Assembly: GCF_003589595.1 (NCBI RefSeq)
Contig: NW_020654080.1
Location: forward strand, 9,036,329 to 9,100,328
Direction of reading: 5' to 3'
DNA from: Hyposmocoma kahamanoa
Taxonomy: Eukaryota > Arthropoda > Insecta > Lepidoptera > Cosmopterigidae
Length of the DNA: 64,000 nt
The position numbers were made by a program, and so were the translations under genes. Positions 1 to 11,926 of the stretch are shown here, one piece after another; within the stretch, counting starts at the first letter, position 1; every line of letters starts with the position of its first letter. The notes beneath the pieces are model-generated. The model saw only the letters and a list, made by a program, of their open reading frames with translations. It had not been told where the DNA came from and ran no database searches.

Positions 1-617
1 CAATGTAACCAAAGAATTGCAGAATGCGGAGCAAACAGACGGAAGATAAGCGTTTGTGGTTTTGCAACTGCAATTCCTCAAGCACGGATACGTTCGTACG
101 ATGCGCAGTCCAGGGAATCCTTAATAGACATCGCCAAGACCACATCTCAAAAGCTTCAATTCTTTGCTTGTCAGCGGCTTTAAGCGTCCAGGCTTCTGCG
201 CCGTACAAAAATATGGAGAATACTAGAGTGCGAACTATGTGTATCTATGTTCTACTACGAATGTTTCTGTCCTTCCATATCTTTGCAAGTTGTGTCATGG
301 CAGTTTTTACCATACCGACGCGTCGTCCGGTTCACTGTTTCCTCTGTTACTGATGACGGAGCCAGGAACTCTTCTACAGTCTCGTATTCCTTTAGTGCAT
401 CTGAACATTGGATGGAAGCGAGACGGTCAATGATCATCAATTTGTTTTTATTTTTATTAATTACTAGCCCTAGCTCTTCACTGACAGTTTCTAGTCGCCT
501 AAGAAGCTCCACCATCTCAAGGTCTGTTGAAGCAAACAAAGTTGTATCGTCGACATATCGAAGGTTTGAAATTTTTATGCCTCCAATTTTCACCCGTCCT
601 TTTTTGTGTCCTTACAT
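1..617 (-). pseudogene. RTE-type LINE reverse transcriptase fragment (decayed)
   Basis: On the minus strand, 593-255 encodes a reverse transcriptase palm segment with the peptide NLRYVDDTTLFAST. YVDD stands for the usual YADD active-site box, followed by a thumb-like ELLRRLETVSEELGL stretch and INKNKNKLMII. Below 255, other minus frames continue with YGAEAWTLKAADKQRIEAFE and WSWRCLLRIPWTAHRTN, the C-terminal region typical of RTE-group LINE proteins. Stops and frame changes separate the blocks, so it is dead. The 5' part of the element is missing beyond about 617 and the 3' part runs off the window. Clade assignment is from motif recognition, not alignment. Confidence 0.8.
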
Positions 618-744
618 TGTTTGAAAAAAATGCAGTACGTGTCTCGGCGGGAACGGGGATTGCTTGACTGGTATTAATACTAGGCCTCAATGGCACTCGT
701 TCTTGTAGCTCATGCTCGTCCAGCAATCCCTTACTTCGCGGCCT
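616..744 (-). CDS. Candidate internal coding exon, phase 0/0
   Basis: On the minus strand an acceptor with a pyrimidine-rich run (tacatttttgcag) ends at 745 and a donor-like GTAAGG starts at 615. The 129 nt between are open in one frame (43 codons) and begin and end in phase 0. The peptide includes LLDEHELQERVPLRPS and PVPAETRTAFF, with composition more protein-like than the surrounding AT-rich DNA. I recognise no family. The donor lies at the junction with the RTE fragment, so the splice site may be fortuitous. If real, it would be one exon of a gene extending outside the window or of a decayed gene. Confidence 0.2.
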
Positions 745-1436
745 CTGCAAAAATGTAGTAATAATTAATAGGGTTAAACCCGATTCGGCGAGCGAAGTTG
801 CCGTGGAACTTGTCTGTCCGATACTAGAGCGTAATTTAAAAGCCGGGGTGCGGAAGGAGAGCAATTCTCGGCCGCTGTAACAAATCCTAAATTAATGTAC
901 TTTCGTTAGAGATTACATTTTTTTTAAGTGTAAGGTGTTTAAGTCAAATTTATGTGCGCCCCTCCTTTAATTGGATTAGGTTAGGGTAGAACATGAAAAA
1001 GCAGCACGAGCCGAGCAAGCGCATAGAGAGCGTGCCGCGGCAGCGGCCGGCGAGTGCCAGAAGTGAACTTGTTTTCGTTTCTAAACATGTTTCTTCATTT
1101 TTGTTTGCTCGCTGTGAGGAAAAATTGGCATAAAATAATTATATGAATATAATCAATAATTATTTTGTTCTACAACCTACGAGTATATTATAACAATTTC
1201 TTTAAATTTAAATTTCTTAAGGTTTGAACAAATGCAATCAGCACACAATCTGGCATTAGATGAAATGAAATTTACATTAACTTGTTTTATATAAACTGAC
1301 CCTTATAATTTAAGATAAGATTTCAAATGAGTGTTAGAGTTATTCATTATTATCGAAAATTCGATTTTTTTGATTTTGTGTATTGTTATATAAAATATGT
1401 TATTATTGGGATAATAATATTTATATGATACATTAC
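745..1436. other. Intergenic; contains GC-rich repeat at about 968-1062
   Basis: No gene seen. The stretch 968-1062 (containing gcacgagccgagcaagc and ggcagcggccggcgagtgcc) is GC-rich. Its reverse complement recurs at 21527-21616, together with a run of taggtt/aacct motifs on one side, so it is a dispersed repeat. The rest is AT-rich. Confidence 0.5.
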
Positions 1437-1602
1437 ACACCAATTTCTGCCGCCATGAAGTAATGTGAGCTTTAGTATGAAGGTTTTGAAGGGTAAGGGT
1501 GTTGTTGGGATTTAAAGCTCTGAGTGGCATTGCAACTGCTATGTATAAGCGGGTTGCTTACCACCAGGACTTGTTGGTCCCGTCACTTAATGTCCCTTAA
1601 AA
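1437..1602 (+). mobile_element. SINE-B copy with internal deletion
   Basis: Matches the SINE-B pattern: atttctgccgcc, gtaatgtgag, ttttgaagggtaagggtg, then a jump to aaagctctgagtggcattgcaactg, cttaccaccagg, cgtcacttaatg and a short A run. About 80 bp of the middle (ggcacatggga to the atctttgcg block) is missing compared with other copies. Confidence 0.75.
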
Positions 1603-1648
1603 AAAGTCGTTTCAACCGGGACGTAGTATTGCTCATATTATGCGCAAT

Positions 1649-1691
1649 ACGTCTCTGGACGAACTCTTTCACAAGGAGCTCTACTGCTGCT
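1649..1691 (-). mobile_element. SINE-B 5' fragment
   Basis: The segment ctggacgaactctttcacaa followed by ggagctctactgctg is the reverse complement of the SINE-B 5' end. It lies shortly after the previous, opposite-strand copy. Confidence 0.65.
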
Positions 1692-2810
1692 TATATACCG
1701 TTTTGTGGATTCAGAAGTGAATTGAGAAGTGTTATTTATTTCGTTTCTTAATAAGTGATGTCATTTACTCTTAATGGTGTTTATAAGTTTGTTTATACAT
1801 TCGTAACGAAGCCGCTATTCGGGACAACGGTGCGTGTTATGTTACCACACCGCCGTTATCATAATTGTGTACGGTCCTTGGAGTAAGCGTATACATAAAC
1901 ATAATTTATTGTATAGCACATCATTTCCGTCATTAAAATGTTATTACGTAATAAATTCTGCACGTTGGCATTGCGTGGCACAATTTGTAATAGAAGGTCT
2001 CGGTCTCGTTAGAAGGGGTATTCTGCCCACGTCGGATATATTTATTGTAATTAGAATTAAATAGGGAATAAAACAAATAATGGCGCACATTAGGGAGTGT
2101 CTATATCCAACAATGGACTGCAGTACGTGATGATGGTGATTATTGAAACAAATAAAAAATAAATTTCCCAGAGTGAATTAACCGTCATATAGAACAATTT
2201 TGTAAAACTTACCCGTACATCTGACTTGCTAAATTATTTCTATATTTTCCACAGAAATAAAATTAATTGTAATTATTAATATACATTATAAATATACATT
2301 AATATACACATATACATTATAATTAATCTTAATTGTTTTGTCCGCAAGCGGATTATTCCGTCACGTGTGCACACACGGTGTCTCAGCCGTGATGTGATAT
2401 GTCTTCATAAAATTTTTTAAAAGTTTATGAAACTTATAAAAAAAAATACCAAAATCGTTAAGGACACGGTATGTCTTTCTGTGGCGTGTCACTTCTTATA
2501 CAAGTGCAGAAAACGGTGTTATTCTATACGCCACGTATATTTGGCTGATTCTTGAACTTGAATCCTTGACCCAAACCAACTGTGCCGTTACCGGAAGTGC
2601 CGACGCTGTAATAGAGAAATTCTTTTTTTTTCTTTTAGGCCATAAAAGACGCCAGACTCTAAAATAATAACAAAAAAAACAAACCGACCACCCATTTTCA
2701 ATTCCTTTCGCTATTCATTTAGCAATGTCATTTAACCGAGTTCCATTTTAGATTACGATGTTCTAAATTCAACGCAAATCTACATTATTACTTTATAGTA
2801 AGTATATTGT
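1692..2810. other. AT-rich intergenic DNA
   Basis: No gene supported. At 2085-2140 a short stretch (atatccaacaatggactgca then gtgatgatggtgat) resembles the 3' terminus of RTE-type LINEs on the plus strand. At 2395 and below there are small GC inverted repeats without further context. Confidence 0.4.
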
Positions 2811-2965
2811 ACCAACATCCACAGCTTACACGCATCCACTGCTGGACATAAGCCTCTCCTTGAGCACGCCAACTCTTCCTGTACTGTGCCGCGCGCAACC
2901 AGCCGCTGCCGGCCACCTTTCTCAGATGGTCCGTCCATCTTACCGCAGGGTGTCCTACGCTACGT
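2811..2965 (-). pseudogene. RTE-type LINE C-terminal fragment
   Basis: The minus strand reads VGHPAVRWTDHLRKVAG, then SGWLRAAQYRKSWRAQGEAY and VQQWM. This is the well-known C-terminus of RTE-group proteins in Lepidoptera, where RW-DDL-KVAG and WRS-GEAYVQQW recur. Only about 50 codons remain, so it is a truncated, dead copy. No upstream RT domain is adjacent. Confidence 0.75.
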
Positions 2966-3411
2966 TTTTATAAAAATGTACATCGTGTAATTTATCAAAA
3001 TTCGTCCGTTCAAAAGCCAAACCCAGTTTTAATAACAATGTAGGACAATATCGTATGATAATTTGTTAGTCTGAAGGGGATCACAATAATCCTATAAGTT
3101 TAACGTATTCGTAACAGGAAGGAATCCAATGAGTACGGTAATGAGGCTGTACTCAAACATCCTTAGACGTTCCCTACGATAGCGATGACTGTCTGTTTCT
3201 TATTGAGTTGAACAGCTGCCGCAAAACAAAACCTAGTAAGTCCTTTTGACAAAAACTTTCAGGAGAGCCCAAAAACACAACTCAAGGTGGCCATTAAAGA
3301 ATTTTCCTTTTAATATAAAAAAAATCTAATAGGTTACCAATCAACGAATATATTGATGTCACAAAAATGATCACAACTTATATACTATTTATATTTGTTT
3401 GTTTTACGTCT
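2966..3411. other. Intergenic, nothing recognised
   Basis: AT-rich sequence without coding signal or recognised repeat. Confidence 0.4.
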
Positions 3412-3549
3412 CATGGTGATGGGCGCTGTGGCAGTGCTCAGATCAATGCAATTAAAAAGCTCTTGAGAGGCACTGCAACTGTTATGGACAGGCGTGTCCA
3501 TCAGGCGCACGACTTGTTCGTCTCGTCACTTGATGTTATAAAAAAAAAG
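3412..3549 (+). mobile_element. SINE-B, 5'-truncated
   Basis: Contains gggcgctgtggcagtgctc, gcactgcaactgttatggac, aggcgtgtccatcaggcgca and cgtcacttgatgttat, ending in an A9 tail. The 5' half is absent. Confidence 0.8.
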
Positions 3550-3568
3550 TATTTATGTAGGTACATAA

Positions 3569-3757
3569 CTGCCTCCGTGGTCGGATAGTTACCATACTGA
3601 ACTGCCATGCAGTGGTCCAGGAGGAATATAAACATGGCGTACATTTACTTCTCTCGTGAGTTTGGTTGTAATTTGTGGTTGTCTAGGGTGTGTCCATGAA
3701 ACCCGTATAGGGTTTCCCCAGTACGGGTTTATGTCTGTGTGAGTTATTTTTTTATTA
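3569..3757 (+). mobile_element. SINE-A (tRNA-derived), diverged copy
   Basis: Starts aactgcctccgtggtcggat, a mutated A box, runs through ttctctcgtgagtttgg and the gtttccccagtacggg block, and ends in T-rich sequence. The B box region is degraded (gtccaggaggaa), indicating an old copy. Confidence 0.75.
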
Positions 3758-3824
3758 ATTATTATAGTAGCCAGAATCAAAACACAGTATAAGCATTTGC
3801 TCGGTATTTGGTTTAGTTTTTAAC

Positions 3825-4240
3825 CGACTTCAAAAAAGGAGGAGGTTCTCAATTCGTCTGTACCTATGTTTTTTTTTGTATGTATGTTACGCGATAACTC
3901 CGGTATTTGTGAACCGATTTTCATGATTCTTTTTTGTTGGAAAAGGGGTACTTTCATAGTGGTTCCATTTCATTTTGAAGAAAATCATCTACCTCGAAGG
4001 GTGGCTGTTCACGCATGAAGATTCATTTTTATAAATAGCGACTAACTTTAATTTAGAAGCAATTACTTTAATGGTTAATTTTGCTATTTCTCCAATTCAA
4101 GGCGTTTTTCTTTGAATATACTTTGAGTAGTGAGAACCGATTTTAATTATCTCCAGTGTCAAGTCCTGTATAGTGGCGAACTATCCATTAATTGCCAATT
4201 TAAATACCTAGTATGGCACTCTAAGGCTTTTTGAATAGGT
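3825..4240 (+). repeat. Arthropod-type dispersed repeat with AACCGACTTC terminus
   Basis: Begins aaccgacttcaaaaaaggag and continues with gcgataactccggtatttgt and gaaccgattttcatgattct. Related copies occur at 5996-6220 and 48326-48635 in the opposite orientation. A degenerate tttttgaataggtt near 4226 may be the other terminus. No coding capacity seen. Confidence 0.6.
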
Positions 4241-5995
4241 TAAAGTGTCTTATAAGATTGTTGACTGGTCACGAAACAGACTAGATGTTTTAGTAGCTTT
4301 TTGTGTTTAGTAGGTTTGAAAGTTTCGAAATCTGTGATAAATTGTACAATTTTGAACCGGCTGTCACCACAATTGGTGAGTACTTACTATGGGAGCAGCA
4401 ATTTTTATAAAATTTGCCCCTTACTAAGTTTTGCTCTAGCGCAGCCGCGTAGTTAAGTTCCACGTGTGAGTTGAAAGGTATCTCCCCTCTTTGTGTCGTA
4501 TTTCTCACTTCCGAGGATCATTACCAAAGTACAACTTTACATTCAGACATCTGACGAGCTTGTAGCGACATTAGTGCTTCAGACATGTTTATGCTAGCTC
4601 GTATTAACGCGTACTATGCCGCCGATGTGAGACCTCGTAAAGCTTCTTTTGTGGAAAAGGTTGGACAGAGTAGCATTGGTTTAATCCGAAACCTGTTTCC
4701 CTGACTGACGATGTAAAACCGCTGTAAAAGTTTGAGTTTACTAATGTGGCAATTTCGACTGCTCCCTAATTTAATTTTTTGTTTTCGTTTATTGGTTTAT
4801 TTTTACTGTGATAATTTATTTATTTGGTTTTACTTTACTTTTACTATATTTTAATAATAATAGTAATGAATTTATTTTAGGAATGCACCCATGATTACAA
4901 CAACAACAAGTATAAAGTCTATTTTAAAAAGAGATAATTTAAATGCAAAGAATAAGACATATTGAAATTTGTATTCAACATGGAAACAAAACATAAAATT
5001 AAAGTCATAATCTAGGAACTACAATTTCAAATAAAGTCACAAAATAGAAATATTAACATTTAAATTTCCAGATTTATTATTCCATATAATTTTTTCTAAA
5101 AGTAAAAAAAATTGTTGTTTTACAATTGTGAATTGTGTTTTCTACTATGGCTTACGGACTGAAATAAACAATTTCTTTTTTCTTGATTTCAATTACGCAA
5201 CTTTATATACCTACCTTAAAAACTAACATACATATAACATAATATAAAAAAACTAAGTAAGTAATCTACACGAATGAAGTGACTTGTCGGCGACGTGAGG
5301 CGCAATCTGGTGTCAGATAACCTGTCTCGGAATCACTGATATACGACACAATTCGGCCAAAACTCCTCGTTCAAGAAGATCGACAGATGTTCGGTCGATT
5401 ATTACCACCTCTTCAAGTAACTTGACCGTTCATAATTTAGTTACAGCCACACCGATAATAGATTTCTTCAGTTACTTCTACTTATATAATTCTATGCTGT
5501 TAAGAACATACAAGTATGTAAAAACATGTAAATGTATGCGTGTGTGTGTAAGTGAGCGTATATACATATATATATATATCACATGTATCACACACCTATG
5601 TGATACATCTTAACAAAGTTAAATCACTGCAAATATGATTCTTAATGTTGTTAGCTGTTAAGACGTTGCGTAGAGAATTTATAGTCACGGATAACTATGA
5701 TATGTTAATTTATTTTACAAGATAGTTCATGTTGAAAAATAAATGTTTGCTTTCTCAAATTTTGCAAGGAAATTCGAGTCATGAATATAAAGTAACAAAA
5801 AATTATAATTATTGTACAAGAAAAGCAGCGACGGGCAGCTATGAAATTTTTGAAACAAGTAACGTATATGGTAAAATAACTAATAATTATTCAATTCTAA
5901 CATTACTTAACAGTCTAAAGTCAGATTTTAAAATATTAAACGTAGTAATAAGTCTGTCAAAAATGAAATACAATAATCCCAGTATAGAGTACTAA
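4241..5995. other. Intergenic; short TA microsatellite
   Basis: No gene supported. A (TA)n run lies at about 5558-5580. Small open frames here are AT-rich and show no recognisable domain. Confidence 0.45.
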
Positions 5996-6220
5996 AAAAA
6001 CCGACCTCAAAATCATTCATCCCCTAGTTTGCTCCCCTTAAAGGTGGAATATTTTCTTCAAATTTAAATCGGACCATTATTGAGGTACTCTCTTTCCAAC
6101 AAAAAATAATCATCAAAATCGATTCACAAATGCCGCCGGAGCTATCACGTAACACACATACAAGAAGAAAAAACATACAGTTAAATTGAGAACCTCCGCC
6201 TTTTTGAAGTCGGTTAAAAC
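5996..6220 (-). repeat. Second copy of the AACCGACTTC repeat, both ends present
   Basis: The left end reads aaaaaaaccgacctcaaaat and the right end tttttgaagtcggtt, so the copy has matching terminal inverted repeats and is about 225 bp. Between them are the reversed motifs seen at 3825 (tcaaaatcgattcaca, gagctatcacgtaac). Confidence 0.65.
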
Positions 6221-7420
6221 ATTTGTTGGATAAAATGTAGGTAAATATTGCAAAATGTATGTAAGTAACTGAATGGAATCTTTATGTGACTGTTATTAAG
6301 CGTAGCAACCAAACTCTCCCGATAAACTTTTATGAAATTTGAGAACCTTATCTTATCTGTAGAAGAGACATTGTGAGTATAAACAAATTAAAATAAAAGG
6401 AAAAAGTACTGAGGACTACAAGAAACGTCAAAGATTTTTACTTCACATTTAAAATTAAACTTTCTTTACACCGCAATGAAATTTGCAATGACTCCCGCAA
6501 CTTAACGAGAGCACGGATGTGGCGAACGAGCCATTCTTGGGTTTTCTACTAGTAATATCTACTAGTTCATATGTGGTTTTGTGCATTTTGGAGAGTCTTT
6601 GAACGACGTCCCTTACTTTTCTTACATAACAGAAGCTGTTTCGGGACTTTATGTTAATGCATAGGTAGGAGCAATTTTTTCAATTTCTTGCAAAATATAT
6701 CCAGATGAGGCGACAAGAAATTATTAAAAAAGTATGTGGGAGTTTAGAACGTATTAAAACGGTATCATGCTAAAGACAAAAAAAAATTAAAGACCCGTGA
6801 AGCGCATTAAAATTGCGTGGTAGATTTATCCTTATCCGTTTTTATCCAATTGTTATTATTCTAAATAATTACTTCGAAAACCAATTTATGAATCCATTAC
6901 TAAGAATATTTAAAAATATTGTTCATAATTAAGAAAATTATAAAGTCTGCTTAAAATTCATCAGCGATAAAAAAGTTGAGAGGAAATTTTATACAGACCC
7001 GAAAAAAATACAAGTTACCACCGAAATGGTAAATCGACACTTATAACAAATTTAATTTAATAAGAACGCTTTTAGGAGGGATTTCTTTAAATATTTCAGC
7101 CAAATATGCAAATGACTATAACGGAAGTTAAAATCTTTCATTAAATAATGAAAATTTAATTAATTCCGCAATTCGATGCGTATAAGATGTTAAAGTCAAC
7201 ATCAAGCTGGGCTTACTATTTAATTTGAACTCTATGTTTAAAGTCTTAAATGTCCTACGTACTTATAGTAAAAGCTTCTTTAAAGTATCTCAACCCTTTC
7301 ATGGACAGTACTTCTCAAAAAGTACGGCTCAAAATCATTGGGCTTGTGGATGTCCCAACACACTGTGTTTTTTAAACGTTTATAATTTCTCTTTTTAATT
7401 AACCGGCGTAGTTTTTTTTA
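6221..7420. other. Intergenic, nothing recognised
   Basis: AT-rich; no gene or known repeat identified. Confidence 0.4.
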
Positions 7421-7608
7421 ATGCACGCACTCATAGCCTCGCACTATAAACCCTATATTCCGGGTGTCATGCACACACGTAGACAACCACAAGTTACACT
7501 CAAATTCACGAGAGAAATAAAGGCAGGTCATACAAACATTTCTCTTCGCCCGGGAATCTCTGCGTGGCAGTCCAGCATAGTAGCTGTTTGGCCACAGAGA
7601 CAGTTAAA
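7421..7608 (-). mobile_element. SINE-A, diverged copy
   Basis: Reverse-strand SINE-A: the block attcacgagagaaataaa, then cgcccgggaatc, tgcgtggcagtccagca and tgtttggccacagagacagt, the reversed A-box head at the right end. The tail side shows decayed gcctcgcac. Confidence 0.75.
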
Positions 7609-7632
7609 AAGTATGTGTCTTTGATCACGTGC

Positions 7633-7646
7633 TTACCAGAGGGCGC
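7633..7646 (+). promoter_or_regulatory. CTCF-like motif
   Basis: TTACCAGAGGGCGC fits 12 of 14 positions of the core CTCF pattern CCASYAGRKGGCRS. Insect CTCF recognises a closely related core. A single motif match in 64 kb is weak evidence. Confidence 0.2.
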
Positions 7647-9074
7647 CAGCGCTACGTGAGCTAGCGCCGATGTCGAGCTCACTACGTGTATGTTAATGAT
7701 TTATAGATGGCGCATATAGAGTGAAAAATTATTTCGTAAATAAATGAATGGGTAAAATTGGATAGCTCGAAATTTTATGTTATTAAAAAACATCAGTCTT
7801 CATACACATTCTTTAATAAAACCAGATATTCATTTTCTCGGATCTGCAGAAAATCTAAATCCGTGATGTTACGTACATAATTGAATGAAGCGTTTTGTAA
7901 AAATATTATACTCAGAATGTGAAGTCATTTTATCAAGTGAAACATTTCTACACCTTTAGGATAATTTTAGTGGTTTGCATTTACATTTCAAGGACACAAA
8001 TATGAACAAATCGGAGCCAAAAGCTTAAAGTAAACTTAGCACGAGTAAATTTAAAAAAATTAAGTAATCATTTAAAATGCACAATTTCAAACAACCTATG
8101 TTAAGTAGATTGTAATAAAGAGATAGCAAATAGTTTTTAAAGTCCCTAAAAAACATTATGTATCCCATACAATTTTAATGAATTTTTAATTATCTTTATT
8201 ATCATTTGCTTAACTCCCGTCTTGATATTCAAATTAAAGCTGACCTTGTAAATTTCTAGTAATACGTGTACATATAAAACAAGAATGTTATCATTAAAAA
8301 TAATTCCACAAAACATGATGTTATAGCCGCCTCGCCTATTATACTTCTAAACTGCTGGCACCAAAGGTCTCGTGTCCGTAACAATGTATTTTTTTTACCT
8401 AAGAGGGTTGTTAATCCGCCGCACAACTCACGAAATGCTGGAGGGCTACACACGTCATTGGTCTGCGAGTCCATCGGAGTTAATCGGATAGCGTAGCTAG
8501 ACTGTACTAACGACTGCTCCCCCATCCGCCACCCGGGAGTCGTTCCTCTACACCGAGCCACCGCGCATGTATTCCTCTTAAAATATACCTTTAGTAGCAT
8601 ATCTACTTCTATTTCGTGTATGACTGTTTTTTGCTAGAAATAAATTTAATACACAAATAACAAAATGCTAATGCGACTTCAATCGAAAATTTGTATGGAG
8701 AACCAAATTATTTTTCATAATTTTAAAATTATGAAAATAAATGTTGTTTGTTTTTGTTAGCATGATTAGCAACTAAAGTTAGTTAGAACATTTTTGTTAC
8801 ACTTGTATACCTACTTAAATATACTATCAATTCTCTTCATTTATGTTTTTCTTAAGAAAGATCATTTACATTTTGATTGACATTGTGTGTCGAACAACTC
8901 TAACCCCTGACACATAGGTTACTAATTAGTTCAGGGCTGGAAGTATCGACACCGCCTTAGAGACTGTTGCACAAAACTTGTATAGTTGAAATCCGTGTCA
9001 AGCAACGTGCTTCTAATTTTTTATGTACAATAAATTATTACTGTTATTGTTATAGTTAATCATTTTCAATTTTT
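7647..9074. other. Intergenic; GC-richer block at about 8320-8585
   Basis: The block at 8320-8585 has higher GC. On the minus strand it begins with gcggtggctcggtgtagagg, resembling a tRNA A-box head as in many SINEs, but no clear B box follows, so I cannot classify it. The rest is AT-rich. Confidence 0.35.
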
Positions 9075-9648
9075 ATTTTTCATAATATCAAGTGACGGGA
9101 CGAACAACTCGTGCGCCTGGTGGTAAGTGATACGAGTAAGGGAATATCTCAGTAACCTCCCTTCATTGGCTCAGATTCCTTTTTGCACGGTACGTTCTAC
9201 GCCCGCGTCGACAGGCCCTGTTCGCTCTACATCTAATCCGCACTAAGGCAGACACCATTCTACGAGGGTCTAACCTTGATATAATCTTTAAATGGGATTA
9301 ATAATACTGACGTGTTAAGTAACTCTGAATTAAAATTTCTGACATCGGCTGATTACTACTTGGAGACGGTCACCGCCCGAAGCTCGAGATTCAACTGCTT
9401 ACTTTTGGGCGTGATTGACTTAACCCTTATTGACTATGGCTTAGATGTTGACGCAACGCCTATTCATAACGCCTATGTAGTGCCTAGAGCCTAAAGTCTC
9501 AGAGCTTTAAATTAGAAACATCTTAGGGGCGCTTCCACTGCGCCCATCACCCTGAGAGCTAAGTTGACAAGTCCCATGTGCCTGTAATTTCACCAGCACC
9601 GTTACTCTTCCAAACCAGAACGCAGTAATGCTCACGTTACTGCTTAAA
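9075..9648 (-). mobile_element. SINE-B split by about 355 bp of other DNA
   Basis: The 3' end lies at 9075-9137 (tcataatatcaagtgacggg, gcgcctggtggtaag). The remainder resumes at about 9495-9648 in the same orientation (ctcagagctttaaat, ctgcgcccatcaccctgaga, gtgcctgtaatttcaccagc). The break falls in the gacaggcgtgt region. The intervening 9138-9494 is not recognised and has no obvious terminal repeats. Two separate truncated insertions are possible but less likely. Confidence 0.6.
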
Positions 9649-9730
9649 CAATAGATACTTCACTTTTGACTTCTAATTGCCCATGTCTGAAGGCGGCACA
9701 TTCTTCTGAAAACATAAGGAACGAGATTTA

Positions 9731-9930
9731 AACTGCCTCTGTGGCCGAACGGTTACCATGCCGGACTGCCACGCAGAAGTCCCGGGTTTGATTTCCGGGC
9801 CGGGAGAAATATTTGTTTGGCCTACATTTATTTCTCTCGTGAGCTTGGGTGTAGTTTGTCGTTGTCTATGTATGTATCCATGGCACCCGCGGCACAGGGT
9901 TTCCCTAGTGCGGGGCCAACAAAAAAAAAT
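9731..9930 (+). mobile_element. SINE-A, near full length
   Basis: A box TGGCCGAACGG at 9742-9752 and a slightly mutated B box GGTTTGATTTC at about 9785-9795 are the internal Pol III promoter of a tRNA-derived SINE. The body ttctctcgtgagcttggg and tttccctagtgcggggcc is followed by an A-rich tail. Open frames across this repeat on both strands are artefacts of the SINE. Confidence 0.9.
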
Positions 9931-10685
9931 AAAAAATAACAATAAGTAATAATATGGGATGTGTATTTAAAAAAAAAGATAATTAAGAAATTTAACATGA
10001 AACTAAGATTCTCCAGGGCTTATGATATTATTAAAGAAGTCTAATAATGTTCACGGTACGAGAAAATGTCTGAAACCCATAAGCTTCTTACGTCGCAGCA
10101 ATTTAATCTTCAGCGTATCAATCATACATAAGACTTCTGCAGAAGACCTTATAATTGACGAGAAAATCTTCGACAGATAGGCCGGAGAACTTTTTGAGGG
10201 ACCTGCCAACGCGATATGAAGACATGATTGATGCAATATTTGAAGAGAAAACGTCTTTTGTTGGAACTTATATTTTTTTTGGAAGATAAACGCAGTTCAA
10301 AGTTATAGTTTGCGTTGAGCGATAAAGTTGGAAAGAGGGTATCTATTAAATTTCATATTTCTTGGAAAATGTAATAAGTTATTAATAACAACCATCTATG
10401 TTAATGCATTTACTGAACTATCATTGAAAATAATATCTAACTTCGCTTGTTACTCGAAAATTAATCAATGAATCTGTTAAGGAATTCATGCCATTTTTAT
10501 ATCATTTTGAAGAATACTTAAGTATATTAAAGTAGCATTTAATTAAGGAAATAAATAGTACACTTAGTATGTTTAATATAGAAAAATGTTGCTCTTATGG
10601 TTTGCTCGTACTTCTTCGAATTTATGTGCGAAATTTCATTTGAAATTTACGATGAACCTTTCGGTGAACGAACGACCCATACGAG
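9931..10685. other. Intergenic, nothing recognised
   Basis: AT-rich; no gene or known repeat identified. Confidence 0.4.
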
Positions 10686-10790
10686 AAAGGATCACAACCT
10701 GGACCAGGGTGGTAGACTATGGTCTAAAAGCTATGAGACCCGTGCCCAGCAGTGGGACGTATGAATGGGTTGATGATGACAAATAAATAC
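10686..10790 (+). repeat. RTE-type LINE 3' terminus
   Basis: Contains cgtgcccagcagtgggacgt then gggttgatgatgacaaataa. This is the common 3' end of RTE-derived sequences in lepidopteran genomes. Related ends occur near 2090, 22040, 41180 and, reversed, 58022. Confidence 0.65.
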
Positions 10791-11273
10791 CATTTTATAT
10801 CGTATCATTGACGAAAGGCAGATCTATGATGAACGCGTATCTACGCGTATCTTATTGTCAACAGTATCCAACAATATATTTTTACAAATATGGAGCAATA
10901 ATCCCAACTGTATATAAAACCCTGTCGGATTATACTTGGAACCGAAAATCATTCCCTTCAGATCACGACCAACTGACAGTTTTGATATGGATTGTTAGAA
11001 GGGACGGAAAACGCTGATTGTCGCGTTAGTATAGAAATAACAAGCTACTGAGGGCTTTATTTTAATTGCGTATCTATTGATATTGTACATGCTTGCCTAT
11101 TATACAAAAAATGCTTTATTTCTCCCAGAAAGGTGTACAAGTAGTTATATCTCAAATAAAACGAAAAAGTTCCTTAGTGAGCGCTCGAGTCTGTAGTAGG
11201 TCTGGGACCTGTGTTACAGATCACCAGGCTCACTCCCTCAAGGTGTAATACGAATATAACATCACATAAAATA
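10791..11273. other. Intergenic up to a 10-N gap
   Basis: No gene supported; ends at an assembly gap of 10 N (11274-11283). Confidence 0.4.
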
Positions 11274-11283
11274 NNNNNNNNNN

Positions 11284-11362
11284 GAGTGAGTCAATGAATG
11301 AATAAGTGAGTATATAAGTGAGTATATAAGTAAGTGAGTGAGTCAGTAAGTGAGTGAGTGAC
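11284..11362 (+). repeat. Degenerate (GTGA)n-type microsatellite
   Basis: Units of gagtgagt, aagtgagt and atataagtgagt repeat directly after the 10-N gap, which probably reflects failure to assemble the array. Confidence 0.85.
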
Positions 11363-11735
11363 TATTAGTGTAATAGCGCAAATTATTATGCAATACGTTT
11401 CGCATCGGCTCACACGACGTGTCTCGTCATAGGTCTCCAATAAATATGCCCCTGCGAAATTCCGATTATAATCGTTCGTGGCCGACGGCGTCTGATCGGA
11501 GGCGTTTATACCCGAATGACCGCATCGACTCACTCGCTTACTTCGCTCGGAGCGTAGGGTTGTCACAATATTATTTTAGTTGTACAAGTACAGGTTGTAA
11601 ACATAAAAAAATACAACAATTCAGTAGTATGCAAATTGCTATATATAAAAATTGAAAGTAGCGATTGTCGTTGTGTAGTTCCCATACGAGGTCAGTTCCA
11701 AAAAGAGAGCGCACAGTCCTTAGCCTTAGTGAAAG

Positions 11736-11926
11736 AAAAATAATAACACACACAATCATATCGCAGGTGCCGTGGACACACGGATAACCACAAATTCCAC
11801 ACGAACTCACGAGAGAAATAAATGTAGGCCATACATTTGTATGTATTTCTCCCGGCCCGGAAATCGAACCCAGGATCTCTGCGTGGCAATCCATCATGGT
11901 AACCGTTCGGCCACTGAGGCAGTTAT
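11736..11926 (-). mobile_element. SINE-A copy
   Basis: Reversed order: gcaggtgccgtggacaca, actcacgagagaaataaatg, cggcccggaaatcgaaccc (B box GGTTCGATTTC on the minus strand), then aaccgttcggccactgaggc (A box). A small insertion, tgtatgta, lies inside the body. Confidence 0.85.

Noticed and set aside
11284..11362. Tandem gtga units as a CRISPR-like or satellite array
   Set aside because: Simple microsatellite with no spacer structure.
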